DNA of 45,204 bases, from NCBI GenBank assembly GCA_013365325.1, contig JABVXV010000428.1, forward strand, positions 1-45,204, written 5' to 3'. Position 1 is the stretch's first letter; each line of letters opens with the position of its first letter. This stretch comes from Dipetalonema caudispina. Taxonomy: Eukaryota > Nematoda > Chromadorea > Rhabditida > Onchocercidae. The notes under the pieces were generated by a model that was not told the origin of the DNA, did not search any database, and saw nothing but the letters and a program-made list of their open reading frames with translations. Of the stretch, positions 44,683 through 45,204 are shown in pieces. The translations under genes were made by a program, and so were the position numbers.

Positions 44683-45050
44683 ACGGTTTCGCTGCAGTGT
44701 CATTAAAAAAGAATTAGAACTAAAACGGACTCTGTTACATGTGTGGCATTGAAACAAACGGACGCAGAAGAATACAAGAAAAAGGAACTCAACAGTTACT
44801 TATTAAATCGCAAAATTTATTTGAAAGAAAGCACTGAAAAACGCTAGAAAAAGTATGAATACGAAGAGGTAAGGGTTCACCGAAACCTTCGAAATCAATA
44901 TGTATCGTTGCTTGTATCCAGCAAAAAGTTGAACATGATCCAAAGTCTTTCGAAAACCACGAAATTAAACCGATGAGTAAAACTTCCTCACTCATATATA
45001 ATCGTCGCTCAACCAACAATCACCAGGTTACTATCGCTAAAGTTTCATCG
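44044..45050. other. Intergenic DNA between RTN4IP1 and 5S rRNA
   Basis: Contains the RTN4IP1 3' UTR and an AT microsatellite at 44649-44676. I found no spliced-leader RNA sequence and no exon. Confidence 0.55.
44649..44676. repeat. (AT)n microsatellite
   Basis: Fourteen AT units in intergenic DNA. It generates Ile-Tyr repeats in spurious minus-strand frames. Confidence 0.95.
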
Positions 45051-45060
45051 AAAAGAAAAA
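45051..45060 (-). terminator. RNA polymerase III T-run after 5S rRNA
   Basis: On the minus strand the 5S 3' end (45068) is followed after 7 bases by tttttctttt, a standard Pol III termination signal. It supports a transcribed gene rather than a dead copy. Confidence 0.75.
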
Positions 45061-45067
45061 CTCTTTT

Positions 45068-45185
45068 GTCTACAACACCTGGGATTCCCAGGCCGTCTCC
45101 GATCCAAGTACTAACCAGGCCCAACGTTGCTTAACTTGACAGATCGGACGAGATGTCGTGCTTTCAACGTGGTATGGTCGTAGAC
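45068..45185 (-). rRNA. rrn-4: 5S ribosomal RNA
   Basis: On the minus strand 118 bases begin gtctacgaccataccacgtt and end ggtgttgtagac; the two ends pair as helix I. Internal hallmarks are aagttaagcaacgttgggcc and ttagtacttggatcggagac (the box A / box C internal promoter region) and gcctgggaat. No indel or disruption is visible, and a T-run follows. 5S rRNA is part of the cytosolic large ribosomal subunit, transcribed by Pol III with TFIIIA. In several nematodes 5S genes are tandemly arrayed with the SL1 RNA gene; only one copy is visible because the window ends 19 bases upstream of it. Confidence 0.95.
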
Positions 45186-45204
45186 ATCGTCATACATTAA
45201 GGCA

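Noticed and set aside
44512..44757. Minus-strand frame with Ile-Tyr repeats
   Set aside because: It is generated by the (AT)n microsatellite at 44649-44676.
44044..45204. Spliced-leader RNA gene next to 5S rRNA
   Set aside because: I looked for the conserved nematode SL1 leader on both strands and did not find it within the window.

Overview
The window is nuclear DNA from a nematode, most likely a spirurid/filarial (clade III) species. The evidence is the strongly AT-rich, microsatellite-filled intergenic DNA, short-to-medium GT-AG introns with TTTCAG-type acceptors, several start codons lying a few bases after an acceptor-like TTTCAG/TTTTAG (as expected for spliced-leader trans-splicing), and proteins that read as nematode orthologues of animal housekeeping genes. 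The genus cannot be fixed from sequence alone.

Layout. Bases 1-2700 are a trinucleotide microsatellite and a degenerate ~30-bp repeat. The genes follow in this order: ZIP11-type metal transporter (+, 2725-6646); UBE2D/let-70 ubiquitin-conjugating enzyme (-, 9585-10746); mitochondrial ribosomal protein L24 (+, 14047-16801); an unrecognised six-exon gene (-, 19100-22628) with two further phase-compatible exons upstream to 23834; proteasome ATPase Rpt5/PSMC3 (+, 26161-30059); mitochondrial carrier SLC25A44 (+, 30826-33958); mitochondrial ribosomal protein L13 (+, 35082-37139); an unrecognised small gene (-, 37470 to at least 38080); frataxin (+, 38956-39914); RTN4IP1/rad-8 oxidoreductase (+, 41054-44043); and an intact 5S rRNA gene (-, 45068-45185). 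Eight protein genes could be rebuilt exon by exon with all intron phases closing and full-length products of family-typical size.

Function. Two genes serve the ubiquitin-proteasome pathway (E2 enzyme and 19S ATPase). Five are nuclear genes for mitochondrial proteins: two large-subunit ribosomal proteins, the branched-chain amino-acid carrier, the iron-sulphur-cluster protein frataxin, and a mitochondrial NADPH oxidoreductase. Four of these five lie within 14 kb on the + strand. No mobile element with coding capacity, tRNA, CRISPR array or prokaryotic feature was seen. The best candidates for new biology are the unrecognised gene at 19-24 kb, the small unrecognised gene beside frataxin, and upstream ORFs that run into the start codons of SLC25A44 and frataxin.
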